Of a stretch of 18,524 bases of DNA, positions 1 through 9,919 are shown in pieces; position 1 is the first letter of the stretch, and each line of letters starts with the position of its first letter. Under the pieces are notes generated by a model. The model was not told where the DNA came from. It saw only the letters and a program-made list of their open reading frames with translations, and did not search any database. A program made the translations under genes and the position numbers. Origin of the DNA: Chromera velia (Eukaryota > Sar > Chromeraceae); NCBI GenBank assembly GCA_018398765.1, contig JAHBMJ010002493.1, positions 1-18,524 of the forward strand, given 5' to 3'.

Positions 1-89
1 CTTCTTTTTACGGAACACCCAGTGAATGCCATGGTCAGCTTCCTCTGGGGGGTTCTTTTGTGGGCGTCCCCACTCATCTGTCCCTGCAG

Positions 90-3000
90 GCATCCCTGTA
101 GTGCAAGCGTCCTTGCAGACTGATGACCCTCCCATTGTGAGTGACTGGTGCCATGCTTACTGTCTTTTCACGCGGTGTCTCTCTTTGTTTCTTCTTTTCT
201 GTTAGTGTTTTGATGTCTCGTCTCAGGTGCTATCTAATCCTCTAAGTCAACCGATCCGAGCACGCGTCCGACTCTGCGAGTGGCCGTCTCATCGCACTGC
301 TTGCAGACAACCTCGCCCAGTTTTATGGTATTACTGCGTGCTTCAAACTTCAATCATGGCGGTGTGAATAGCTGGAGAGAGCATTCTGCTTGCTTGCCCA
401 CTCTATCCATCACTCATCCCTGGTTTCGCACATGCCCCCTTTCAAAGTTTTCTCCTCCTGCCTTTCTATCGTCGCAGGGCATCGCTCTTGCTCTAGATCT
501 ACTTGCAGAGCGGGGGAAGACCATGCGACCGAAAATTCTTCAACGGTCATTCGGTTCTCCCGCATGCGTGTGGCATCGTCCAATATAGCCTGTGAGATCT
601 TGCTTGTATATCCCCTTCTCTTTTTTTAGCCGCTCGTCACGGGAAGATCTCACAACGAGGTTGTCTATGTTTTTCCCTCACCGCATGGGGGTAACTTTCT
701 CCTCCTCCCTTGAACGGGATCGCGTGGTCCGAACAAAAACCGCACCGGTATCGCACTTGCGAAGCACCGCATGCCTTCTGAGACGTTTCTTTTTCTTTTT
801 CACTTCTTGTTTTTCATTTTTTTCCCGTTTTTTTCGCAGTTTTCTGATGGTGGCGCCTCTGAGTTCGCTATCCTCCAGTCAGTCTATGCTTTCCTTCCCT
901 TATCTACTGTATGTCTCTTCTGTCGTCTCCTTCTCTTCGATCCCTTTTCTTCTTAAGCCTTGACTTAAGATTCCCTTTTCAGCCTTCCTTTTCCTTGTTT
1001 AGCAGCACTTCATCGTTGTTCTCGACTTTCTTTGGGTCGATCTTTCTTCCATTTATTTTGCGGGTCTCTCCGGTTAGCACGAGTTCAGACCCAGGCGTCG
1101 TGCGGCCTTTTGATTTTTTTTTTTCTTCTTTTTTTTCTCTTTTTAAGCAAGTCGGTCGTCTTCTGTTCTTCACGAAGCTTCTCTTGACAGATTCTTTTCT
1201 TAACTCCTTTCTTTTTGACCCAGATCGTCATGAGTTTCTGAGGTCACTTGGTGTAAAGGAAGAAAAATAGAAGGACGCGCTTCAAACACATCATGAGAAA
1301 GCGTGCACGTTTTGATCATTCAAGTAAAAAGACAAACTCGTGCGCTCAAACACATCATGAGGAAGGGTGCGCACGGAAGCATAAACGAAAAGTAGAAGCG
1401 CGCCAAACACATCATGAGAAAGGGTTGCGCACTTCTGAATATATTGATCTATGCAGTCATGGGTGGTGATGGGAGAGGAATCTTGGCTGCCCTCCCTTGC
1501 CTCGTTTAGGCCTGAGTGGGTGCCTACACAGAGAGAGAAGAGACGTGAATGAGGTCCATTCTCATGAAGGTCAGTCATTACGAGCTCTTGAGTCGCTCCC
1601 ACGTATTTTTTTTTCCCTTTTCTTCTAGTTTCCCTTCTGTGCTGTCTTTTCCCTTCGTTTAAAGAAAAAGCATCCTTCAGCGAGTGCTGTGTCGTGGGTC
1701 TTACCGAGTGTGCGTGTGGGAGTGGCTCCGATTGCATTGGCCATCGTGAAGGTAAGTCGAAGCGTGAGTCATGAAGGTAAGTTGGTCATACCCGTCATCT
1801 CCTCCTTCCCTATTCATCCTCCATCTTCTTCTTCTTCCTACTTTCTTCAGCTTTCTTCTCCCTCTTGCAGATCTGTCAGTGTTGTTCTTTTTCTCGTCTT
1901 CTCATTGGGTTGTCGCCGGTTTTATGGATAGAAAGTGATTGAGGCGAGGTCGGATCGTGACTGTCTGACCTTTTTACACATACATGCATTTGCCGTCTCC
2001 TTTTCATTCCTCCTTTCTCCACACTTCTCCACCGCTTCAACTCCTTTCTCTCTCCCTCTGCTTGCGTGCAAAGACTCATTTGCATCCTCTGGCATCCGTT
2101 CTTGCTGTCTGGGGGCTGGTGTCTCTCCCTTTTGTGCAGGTGCTTCTGTTTCGTGCCGATGACTTGATGAAGGTCAGTCATTCAGTCTGCCTATCCGTTC
2201 TTCCTTCCTTCCTCCAACTTTCTTCCCCATTGCCACTCTTCCCTCAGCCAGATAAGTTAGTCTGCTTGTCCGTGATGGTGCTCTTTGAGGGAGATGGCAC
2301 ATTCTTTCCTTTTCGTCTGTTCTGATCGCTTCGATTAAGCAGAAAGGTCAGGCAGGAAGGTCAGTCAGTTTGACCTTACCCTTCTTCCCTCATTTTCCTC
2401 TGTATTTCTCCCCTTATCTATCCTCAATTCTCACCCCCCTTCAGCTGTGTGTGCCTCTCTGTAATTAGCTCTCGTCCTGAGCGTTTTTTCTTTTGTTTTG
2501 GTTTGTTGTGGTCAAGCGGTTAAGGTGGTAGAGCAGTGGTTTGTTCGGGAATGAGGAGAGCGGAGGAGAGAGAAAGATAATCGCATCATCCATATTTGCA
2601 CGTACGCAGATCGGGTTTCTTTCTTACTCGGGTATGCATCGAGAACTTCCTTGCTCTCTCCAGTCTCCTTCCCTGGTTGGGTTAGGAGGTCCCCCCGTTG
2701 TGTTTATTTTTTTTCTTTCTTTTCGAGTTTTTGTTGATGGGGGGGGAAATTGGTCAGGGCAAGCCACATCTTTCTCGTTGGTCCAGTATCCTTTCTTCCA
2801 TCCCTTGTATTTGATCAGGTACTGAGTATTTCTTTTATATTTCCCTTTTTCCAGAGACTTTCTCGACTTGATATGCTCTTTTGTTTTCGTCTGAATCAGA
2901 GTCTGATTGACCCTTTTTCATTCGTTTATTCGTTCCTCCTTCCCTTCCATCTTGAGTGTATTTTCTTCTTCTGTACGTTGCTCGAGGGATTTGATCCCTT

Positions 3001-3985
3001 TCTTCCCCCCCCCTTCTTTTTCTCTGTTTGTACGTGCAGTTGGTGATTGGAGGCGGGTGCCCCCCTCAGACTGGGCGTGCTTCAATAGAGTGGTGGGGCT
3101 GATACCCACTTTGGCTCGTTCATCCCTGCTCGGTCAGCTCGATTTCTTGATCGTTGTATGCTTACGTCGTCGGGCCGATTTCTGCGGCTATGATGCTGCT
3201 GGCTGGCTGCAAATCTTTGAAAGGGGAAGGCTGGGGCACACAGGGATCTACACCATTCGTATATTTATTCCTTTTCGGATTATTTGCAGTCGTGACTTTC
3301 TGTACTCATAACTTCGTCTCTCTCTCTCTTTTTTTTTCTTTTTCAGTTTGGATAGAGATCAGAACAGAGAAGATGCCGTTTAGAGTATATGCCTTCGCTG
3401 TGCCGCCTGGGTCTCTTGCTTTGATAATGTATGTGTGCGTGTTTGTGTACGTTCTTATGTTTCCTCACCATTCCTTCTTCTGTGCACCGAGAGTGTTGAA
3501 GACTCTGTTTTGACGGTCAAGGTGGACTTGTTTTCGTTTGTTCCGTTTTTTTTTTTCATTTGACTCTTTATGTTGCGTCTTTCCGATCCTGTCAAGATTG
3601 ATGCAACATACTTCAATTCGCCTCGTGTCTTTTTCGTGTGTTTGCGAATCATCTACGTGAAAACAAAAATGGGTTGCAAGGTGTCCCTAACTCAAATGAC
3701 GACTTTACCGTGGTGTGAATTCTCCTCTTACTCTCTCCGCCCTTCATGGTTCCGTCAGTCAGCGCGTCTTCACAATGTCCTTGCTCCTCGCGCTCTTCAA
3801 TTCCGGTGAAAACGTGTGCTGCCCTCCTGATCGTAGTGTTTGTGATCATCTTTGCTCTCTTTTTGCTGTTGGAGAGTTCCTCTTTGGTCGCTATCCACCC
3901 AAGTATGAAGGACAGGTGTTCCTCAGGTGGTTGTGTGATGGTTGCTGTTTCCTCCCCTCGCCGTCTCTTCAGGTTGGTTTCCTAG
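90..3985 (+). CDS. 3' part of a many-exon gene for a membrane-anchored protein of unknown function (5' end outside window)
   Basis: The last five exons fit together by phase: 2855-2900, 3040-3258, 3347-3428, 3763-3915 and 3973-3985. They give 170 residues and a TAG stop at 3983-3985. Donors are gtctga, gtatat, gtatgt and gtgttc; all acceptors are AG after a pyrimidine tract. The encoded end contains a Trp/Arg-rich stretch (GDWRRVPPSDWACF), a strand-rich region (ADFCGYDAAGWLQIF) and one strong membrane helix near the C-terminus (CAALLIVVFVIIFALFLLL) with a short tail ending MKDRLVS. Likely further upstream exons, less certain, are 90-136 (IPVVQASLQTDDPPI), 478-545 plus 630-659, 840-908 (FSDGGASEFAILQ), 983-1072, 1681-1751, 2140-2172 (VLLFRADDLMK) and 2610-2818 in pieces. 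I do not recognise the family. A single-pass membrane protein with a lumenal or extracellular N-terminal part is the simplest reading. Whether everything from 90 onward is one gene is not proven. Confidence 0.4.
478..659 (+). CDS. Candidate exon pair of the upstream gene
   Basis: The acceptor tcgcag at 475-477 opens a frame reading GIALALDLLAERGKTMRPK and ends at a possible donor at 546. A second piece at 630-659, after the tttttttag acceptor, continues in phase as RRSSREDLTTR, ending at a gttgtc donor. The pair reads like a helix followed by a basic loop. The donors are weak, so the pair is tentative. Phase does not carry cleanly into the most protein-like frame of the next candidate exon at 840-908. 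Confidence 0.25.
1276..1432. repeat. Three dispersed copies of a stem-loop repeat
   Basis: The core CAAACACATCATGAG followed by (A/G)AAG(C/G)GT occurs at 1283, 1347 and 1404, spaced 64 and 57 bp. In the middle copy the core is flanked by a perfect inverted repeat, CGTGCGC (1339-1345) and GCGCACG (1369-1375), which can form a 7-bp stem with a ~23-nt loop. Copies 1 and 3 keep GC-rich arms (CGCGC/GCGTGCACG and GCGCGC/TTGCGCAC) with mismatches. The loop is better conserved than the arms. The copies lie between candidate exons, or just after an open frame that stops at 1270. Confidence 0.75.
1681..2172 (+). CDS. Candidate exon pair 1681-1751 and 2140-2172 of the upstream gene
   Basis: The first exon follows acceptor cttcag and ends at a consensus donor (aag, then gtaagt at 1752). 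It reads SAVSWVLPSVRVGVAPIALA and then IVK. The second follows a long pyrimidine tract and tgtgcag, reads VLLFRADDLMK and ends at aag followed by gtcagt (2173). Both junctions are phase 0, so they join as ...ALAIVKVLLFRADDLMK. The motif 'gtgaag/atgaag plus gtaagt/gtcagt' recurs at about 1565, 1750, 1775 and 2170, so some of these sites may be decoys. Confidence 0.3.
3040..3258 (+). CDS. Best-supported internal exon of the upstream gene
   Basis: This is the longest uninterrupted exon of the upstream gene: 219 nt, being two bases of a split codon, 72 codons and one base. It follows the pyrimidine-rich acceptor tacgtgcag and ends at donor gtatat. The previous exon (2855-2900) ends in phase 1 and the next (3347-3428) starts in phase 1, so both joints work. 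The peptide has many Trp, Cys and Arg residues and no low complexity, unlike the flanking introns. No family recognised. Confidence 0.45.
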
Positions 3986-3999
3986 TTGGTTTGTGTTGG

Positions 4000-4460
4000 A
4001 ATTTTAGACAGAGCTTCGCTGTTTGGTCGGGATATGATAGTGAGTGGCTGCTTCTCCCCCTCTCTCTCTTTTTCTTTTTTTTTTTCAGTTTTTAGCAGAG
4101 CTTCACCGTAGGGTCTGGTTTTCCTGGTAGCGTAGGTTTTGTCAAGGAAAGCAGGAGGGTCGATTCTTGTCTGTGGAAGTTTTGGGCAGGGCTTCTCTGT
4201 AAGGCCCGGTTTCTTTCTGAGCATAGGGTTTTGCACAAAGGAGCAGAAAGGTCCTTGGAGTCTTTTGTGTGTTGGAGTTTTGGCCAGAGCTCCGCTGTGA
4301 GGTTCGTTTCTTTTCAAGATGCCAATTCCGCAAAAGGAACAGAAGGGTCAGTTTTCCCTGTGAAGGTTTTGGACAGAGCTTCGCCATGAGGTCCGTTCTT
4401 CATCTGGGCATAGGATTTGTCAAAGCAACAGAAGGGTCAACTCTCGCTGAAAGCGTCACC
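4000..4460. repeat. Degenerate ~90-bp minisatellite, about five copies
   Basis: The landmark CAGAGCTTCGC and its variants occur at 4009, 4096, 4187, 4285 and 4374 (spacings 87, 91, 98 and 89 bp). Each unit continues with a T-rich middle, then a 'gcatagg...tttgtcaaa' block, then 'aacagaagggtca', and ends 'ctgtgaaggttttgg'. Units differ by substitutions and small indels. The array begins right after the upstream stop codon (3985), so it probably starts in the 3' UTR. Repeat-like open frames on the - strand are by-products of the periodicity. Confidence 0.8.
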
Positions 4461-4893
4461 ACGTGTTCTGTACTGCTCCGACCCTATTTGTCAGAAGGCA
4501 GCCAGAATCTATAAAGATCTCTAAGGGACTTAGTCCTAGGCAGAGACAGGACGTAAGCCCCGTATAGCATAAGAGTCTAACGTTGAGTGCTGTGTTCAGT
4601 ACTGTTTACAGATTGATTTTCTCAAAGGGAATTGTTTTCCGAAAAGTGCAGAATTGTCGATCTGATCTTGCCAGAAGTGTTGCTTGGATTTCTTGATCTT
4701 GATTTGTTGATTGAAAGACTTTGTGTTGCTTTTGAGTCTTCTAGAAAGTCTTTTGCATATGCAACAGTTCAACTTTGGTGTGATACAGGCCGCGGCTGGC
4801 TGGCTCGGCCTTGGCTCAGCATGATTTTATCTCGACATAACTCGAAGGACTTTTATTTGGTTAAGGTTGAAAGACTTGATCTTAGTGTGACTT

Positions 4894-4941
4894 GAAAGAC
4901 TTTAGCTCAGCCTTGCTGGAAGACTTTAGCCCGGCCTTGCT
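4894..4941. repeat. Two-copy 24-bp tandem repeat
   Basis: GAAAGACTTTAGCTCAGCCT-TGCT (4894-4917) is followed directly by a copy with three mismatches (4918-4941). Partial GAAAGACTT relatives occur at about 4715 and 4868, so this is the best-kept part of a decayed local array. Confidence 0.7.
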
Positions 4942-5411
4942 CACTGCATAAATTCCATATTAGCTCATACTAGAGCTTCATATGGCTTGATCGGGTATTT
5001 TTATATTGCTTGGTTGGGTATTATTCTAAGTCTAGACCTTTTAGTACTTAGGGTCTAGGTATTTTCCTTTTTTAAAGTTTGGGGTTCCACTACTACATAA
5101 CAATACTATAAAAGGGGGGGTATATGATTATTTTTTCCTGTGATCACACTTAATTTCACCGGAGTTAAGCTTTTTAAGGTGAACGACGTTCCTTTAGCCT
5201 AAAATGTTTATATAATCTATGTTTTTATTATATGTTTTTGTAAGGTACTAGGCTCTAGCGTAGAAGAGAACTTACTGTAGGAGGATGCAAATTATTCATA
5301 CGGAGAGGACTGATAAGAAAGAGAATGTCTTCCTTCTTATCAATCAGTCTGTTTGATTCGTATTCAATCATGTTTCAATTAACATGCGATCACTATTTCA
5401 TAAATCCATGC

Positions 5412-5469
5412 GGTGCGCCCGCCCCGCGTATCTCAATAAGATGCGGCGGCGGGTCTGGTGGCGGGCACC
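5412..5469. other. GC-rich imperfect hairpin inside AT-rich DNA
   Basis: The outer arms GGTGCGCCCGCC (5412-5423) and GGCGGGCACC (5460-5469) pair except for a two-base bulge. An inner stem pairs CCGC-ATCT (5424-5433, with GT bulged) with AGATGCGG (5439-5446). A competing pairing also exists between CTCAATA (5432-5438) and TATTGAG (5474-5480). The surroundings are strongly AT-rich. It does not fold as a tRNA. Confidence 0.6.
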
Positions 5470-5565
5470 TCCATATTGAGCCCTTACAGTTTTGTATGAT
5501 CTTACCTATAAAATCTTAATCGTAATTGAAATAGTCGAATACCCTAGCAAACATTTACCCACACA

Positions 5566-5635
5566 CCCAAACGGCTTCTGTTCATACACTTGCTTATCTA
5601 GCTTTATCCACAGGCCCAAACGGCTTCTGTTCACA
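5566..5635. repeat. Short direct repeat
   Basis: CCCAAACGGCTTCTGTTCA occurs at 5566 and again at 5615, offset by 49 bp, with similar flanks (acacac- and cacagg- upstream). This looks like a small local duplication within the AT-rich intergenic region. Confidence 0.75.
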
Positions 5636-6256
5636 TCTCTTCCTCTTAAAGTCACCAAGCGCTGGACCTATACGCGGTAAGCCTCTCCACAACATTTTAA
5701 AGCGAATACTACAGCATCCACAGTGACACACACTATATATAGACAGTATTTTGCGTCTCAAATCCTCAAGTGGAGGTAGAAGGAAGTCGAGAAACCAGGT
5801 GCTGAAGAATGACAAGAGGGGCCAAGTAGAGAGAAAGAAGACGGGCAAAAAGAGGTTCCTGCAGATCAAATTATCCGTTTTTCCTCTTTATTAAGCGTAC
5901 TTAGTCGTGGTGCGGCTCACTCCTAACTCTGTAAGGCGGCATGTTTTAACTTACCACTAAGTTTGGTAGCATAGTTAAACAATGGAGCAATTCAGAACAG
6001 CTTTACTTAGATGGTATGTTTTATCGCCTTCCTTGAAAACTACACAGATGATCGAATCTACGTACAATTCCCCTCCATGTGTGTTTTTGTATATATATGT
6101 ACCGATACATCAAGGTTAGACGCATGTTCGCCATGCATGCGCTGTACAGTTGCCGGAAAGCGCGGGTCCCGAAAGGCAAATGTAACCCGATTTATTGGTA
6201 ATTCGACTTTTTTTTTTTTCCATAGGTGCGGCTAAGGGCCTTAACAGATACCATGG

Positions 6257-6360
6257 CCGGGGGCCACGGCACCGGGGGCCACGGCATGGCTGACCCAGCA
6301 CACGCGGCATGTCATGGCAAGCCAATGGCAAGCCAATGGCAAGCCATGCATTGACAAGCC
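6257..6360. repeat. Two adjacent short tandem repeats
   Basis: A perfect 15-bp duplication CCGGGGGCCACGGCA spans 6257-6271 and 6272-6286. It is followed by an 11-bp repeat (A/C)ATGGCAAGCC at 6313, 6324 and 6335, with a decayed fourth copy ending at 6360. Both lie about 300-400 bp upstream of the start codon of the large gene, so they may fall in its promoter region. Confidence 0.8.
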
Positions 6361-6674
6361 ACTAGCTCCATCTGGCTCCTCCTTAGCTGGTAGTAGGTGA
6401 CTAGCTGGTAGCTTTTAATTCGCGGAAGCCCGCAGCCAACGCAGGTGGGCCTGTCCATCCCAAAAGTGATTTCGATTCTGTTTTTGCTTCCCTTCATGTT
6501 CCTTCGCATCTATCCAGTGGAGTGAGAAGGGAGAGAGAGTTGACGATCTCAGGCAAGGGTGTTTAGAGGAGGGATTGAAGCCAGCTAAGCACAGCTGGGT
6601 TGAATTTGAACGTGTTCGAACAAAGTTCCCATCTTCTGCGCGACGAAAAAGTTCCTTGACAGGTGCTTCGTGCA
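6361..6674 (+). promoter_or_regulatory. Probable promoter / 5' UTR of the large gene
   Basis: This stretch immediately precedes the proposed start codon at 6675. It has mixed composition and no supported open frame. A repeated AGCTGGTAG lies at about 6385 and 6402. No TATA box or known initiator can be identified with confidence. It is called regulatory only from position. Confidence 0.3.
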
Positions 6675-8853
6675 ATGAGTAGCTCTTTCGGTCAGCCACG
6701 CTTCGTCGAGATCAGGTTTTGTGAGAAAGAGAGACGAGACGTCACACCCAGGATAAAATTGTTGCCTGAGTTTCAGTCCGCCCTCTTGATCTGCAGCCTC
6801 TCTGCGCACAAACCTCCGGTTCCCTTTCAAAAAGAAAGACCACGTCTCTCTTTCTTAAACGGTGTGCCTCCGTGCCCATCTGTGTCCTTGCAGCTGAGTC
6901 ACCAGACTCGAGTGCTGGCTTCTCTGGTTTGACCTCTGAACAAACGATGCCATGTGCAACAGAAGGCAAGTGCTTCGCCTCTTTTGTGGGTTTCTGCATA
7001 TGCTTATCCTTCCACGCACCTCCTTTGACTCTTTCCGACGTCCTTCTTTGTGTTATGCTTTGTTGCTTGGCCGTATCTGCCGCATGTCTGTAGGTGCCGG
7101 GGTCAAATCCGACCAACACTTCTCCTGTTCGCCACCTCTCTTCGTTTCTCCATCTGTGAGTGTGACTGTGTGGCTGTATCCCCTGTCTGTATGTATGTAT
7201 GCAGAGAATATAGTCCAATCCGACGATTTTTTTTTCGAAGCCGAGAACGAGGACGATGTTGAGGTTGAGACGAGAGAGATGGAGGGAGACCGGAGGCAGG
7301 GTCGAGACGAGAAGTTCTCCCTTCTGGACGAAGCTCTGGCAGACCTCTGTGGGGACTTTGACGGGGAGGGTGGACAGGAGCGGGATTGGGAAATTGAGGA
7401 TATTACCTCTCGACGCGTGCAGAAGGAAATCAAAACACAAGAAAGAGTCGTGGAGTTCCAGTGCATCTGGAAGAATTTCACGAGTCAGTCCTCTCTTGAT
7501 TGTCTATCCGTCTGTCTTCTTGTTTGCCATTCTGTCTGTTTGGCTGCTTGTATGTGTGCCTATGTGTCTGCCTCTGTCTCTTTCTGTTGGTTTGTTTTTA
7601 TCTACCGAGCCGCCTGTACGAATGGAAAGCAAAGACGAAAGAAAAAACACGGAAAAAGCGCTCTGTGAGTGTGGCAGTTTATCTGGAAAAACCGTGTGTC
7701 TTTTTCACCTTCATTCACCCCACTCCTTTCTCATCTCAGTTGAGGTCCTCCGCCGTTGTTTTGCCGCTCAAACATGCACTCCCTGTGGGTGTTCCATGCA
7801 TGTCGACTTTAGATTCAACAAAGAACCTTTGAAATTGTGCAGGGTACGCGACGTGGCTGACCGAAGAGGCGGTCTGGAACACCGCGGGAGGTCCCGATGC
7901 CCTCGGTCGATTCAGAAACACCAAGAAGTACAAGGACGCAATCATAAGAGAAGGAAAGGGACAGACACACAGATCTCGAGAAGCAGACCAGATTCCTTCG
8001 ACTAACGAAGTCAAAAAAGCGCTTCGGGACAGGGCGGAGGAGGATGGAGGATCGGGAGGAGAGGACCGACGGGAATCGCGAGATCGAAGCACGAAGACAA
8101 AGGCAACAAAACTGAACCTGACGAGGAGATCGGATACAGAGGTCTGTCTGTCGACGTGCTTGTCGATTTTTCTGTCTGCCTGTCTGTGTGTCTGTCTGTT
8201 GGTTTTTCTGAGAGTCTCTCGTCGCCTGTCCGTTCTGTGCGTCGGTCTGCTTTAATGTCTCTGTTATTCACTGTTTCACTTATTCTCGTTCCTTCGTCTG
8301 TCTTACCCCTCTTCTCTTTGCTTTGAGTCTTCCACCCTGTCTTCTTTTTTGCCTTATCGAATTGCCTGCCTTTCCAGGGTGACCTTGATGGATTCAGTGA
8401 TCCGTCCTCTTCTGAACTTCTGCCTTCCTTCGCACCCCTCGGGCATAGGGGACCTGTCGTCCGCCTGTCTGGATGTCTATCCGTCGTCTCTACAGTGTCG
8501 GAAAAATAAACAAAGATCCAAAACAGCAACAAAGATAGAGAGACAGAGACAGACAGACAAAAAGGAAAAAAACAAAAGAAAGAAAAAGAAAAAAAAGGAA
8601 TCGGAGAAAATGACGGAAAAGAAGGGGAAAACGATACATCATGTCTATCTGTCCGTCTGTTTCTCTGCATGCCTCTCGGTCCCTGTGCGTTTGGGTGTGC
8701 GTGCACTCAGGCATTTGAGGAGGCCGCCGGGTCTGAAGAGATCGCTTGTCCCAAGATGCTCGACAAGTGAGTTGGTGGGTGATTGACTCAGTGACTGACT
8801 ATTTTGGGGGCAGGGGGAGCAGGGCAAAAAAGATGAATGCGTGTTTCTCTCTC

Positions 8854-8889
<36 letters not shown>

Positions 8890-9870
8890 GGCCTTCGTCG
8901 AGGAAGAACATTCGTGCATGACCTCATCTCTGTAGTGGCAGGATTTGTTTTGTGCTTTGGTCTTTTTTTTTTTGGTCCATTTTGCTTTGGTTTTCTCTGT
9001 GCATGTATTGCCTTACCTTCAAGTTGTGGGTGCAGCCTGCAGGAGATCAGAAAGAAATCGGAGGACCGAGGGGCCTTTGATGGCCTCGTGGCAGAGGAGC
9101 GTGCTGCAGGGTGTGAATGGAAGAGGCAAGATGGAACAGGGAAAGGGAAAGCTGCGTTTCCAGCAGGGGGCGGCCTAGCTCATCTTCTGGGGGCTCTGGC
9201 TCAAGGAGGTGGGCAGTCACGTATGGCGATACAGGAACGGGGCAGCAGAGAGCAGACCGTACTGTGCAGTCAGACTCAGAAGCCAACGCGGAGGGGTCGT
9301 GAGGTCGAAACAGGAATGAAAGAGCCTCAGAATCTCTTTTTGAGGGAAAGTGAAAAGAAAATCGGAAGGGATACGATGCTTCCTCCCTCACATGATACTG
9401 TGTCCGTCTCAGCTGAGAGACATAAAGATTCGGGAGCGGTACCAGTGAGCGGAGGTGGCTCAGGCCTCCTCTATCCTTCCTTTTACCCCTTCGACCTCCC
9501 TCCGTACTCTTCTGTGGTGGGGAGTCAGACAGAGCTGATGATGTCGTTGAATGAGGAGGGGAGATGTGCGGGACGAATCGAAAGGGGGGGGATGTCAAAT
9601 GGGAGAGAGGGGGGGGAAGCGGAGGAATGGTATGAGTTGGTCACAGTCGTGCTGGACAAACGGGACCACTGGCTCGTGTGCGATGTGGTGGTGTGCAAAC
9701 GGAAGGCACAAAAGTGGTCCACTGTGAAGGGCGTCGTCTGCCTTGCACACAAGCATGAAGTGCCGGATGAAGCCAGGCGGAAGTTTGCGAAAGAAGTACC
9801 TCTACGAGAAATACACACGGTCAGAAACGCACCGACATAGCGAACACACACACACACACACACTCACACA

Positions 9871-9919
<49 letters not shown>

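Larger units (their letters stand above)
4461..6240. other. Intergenic AT-rich stretch, no supported gene
   Basis: Composition changes sharply from pyrimidine-biased gene DNA to AT-rich, strand-balanced sequence. No frame looks coding; the longest ones have no domain and poor composition. TATA-like strings occur at about 5106 (actataaaagg), 5505 (cctataaaatc) and 5731 (ctatatatagac). It could be an old mobile element or LTR remnant, but I found no coding relic, terminal repeat pair or target-site duplication to prove that. Confidence 0.5.

Noticed and set aside
1291-1737. 148-codon open frame on the - strand
   Set aside because: It runs over the three stem-loop repeats and over pyrimidine-rich intron sequence; its repeated LSHDVF/LPHDVF motifs are just the repeat translated. 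No domain.
2664-2760. TauE/SafE-type transporter suggested by GLGGPPVV
   Set aside because: The hydrophobic run after the motif is a T-rich intron-like tract, and the downstream in-phase exons do not look like a multi-pass transporter.
6742-7440. 232-codon open frame on the - strand
   Set aside because: It is opposite exons 2 and 3 and an intron of the large gene; the + strand reading is supported by splice phases and the chromodomain-like segment.
8891-8931. Exon after the ttccag acceptor at 8890
   Set aside because: In the frame carried by exon 5 it hits a stop within ten codons. Other frames require the less protein-like frame of exon 5.
8746-9840. Reading the 364-codon frame as one continuous exon
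   Set aside because: Its first third is a (TC)n tract and hydrophobic low-complexity intron translation. An acceptor at 9033-9035 joins in phase from exon 5, so the exon starts at 9036.
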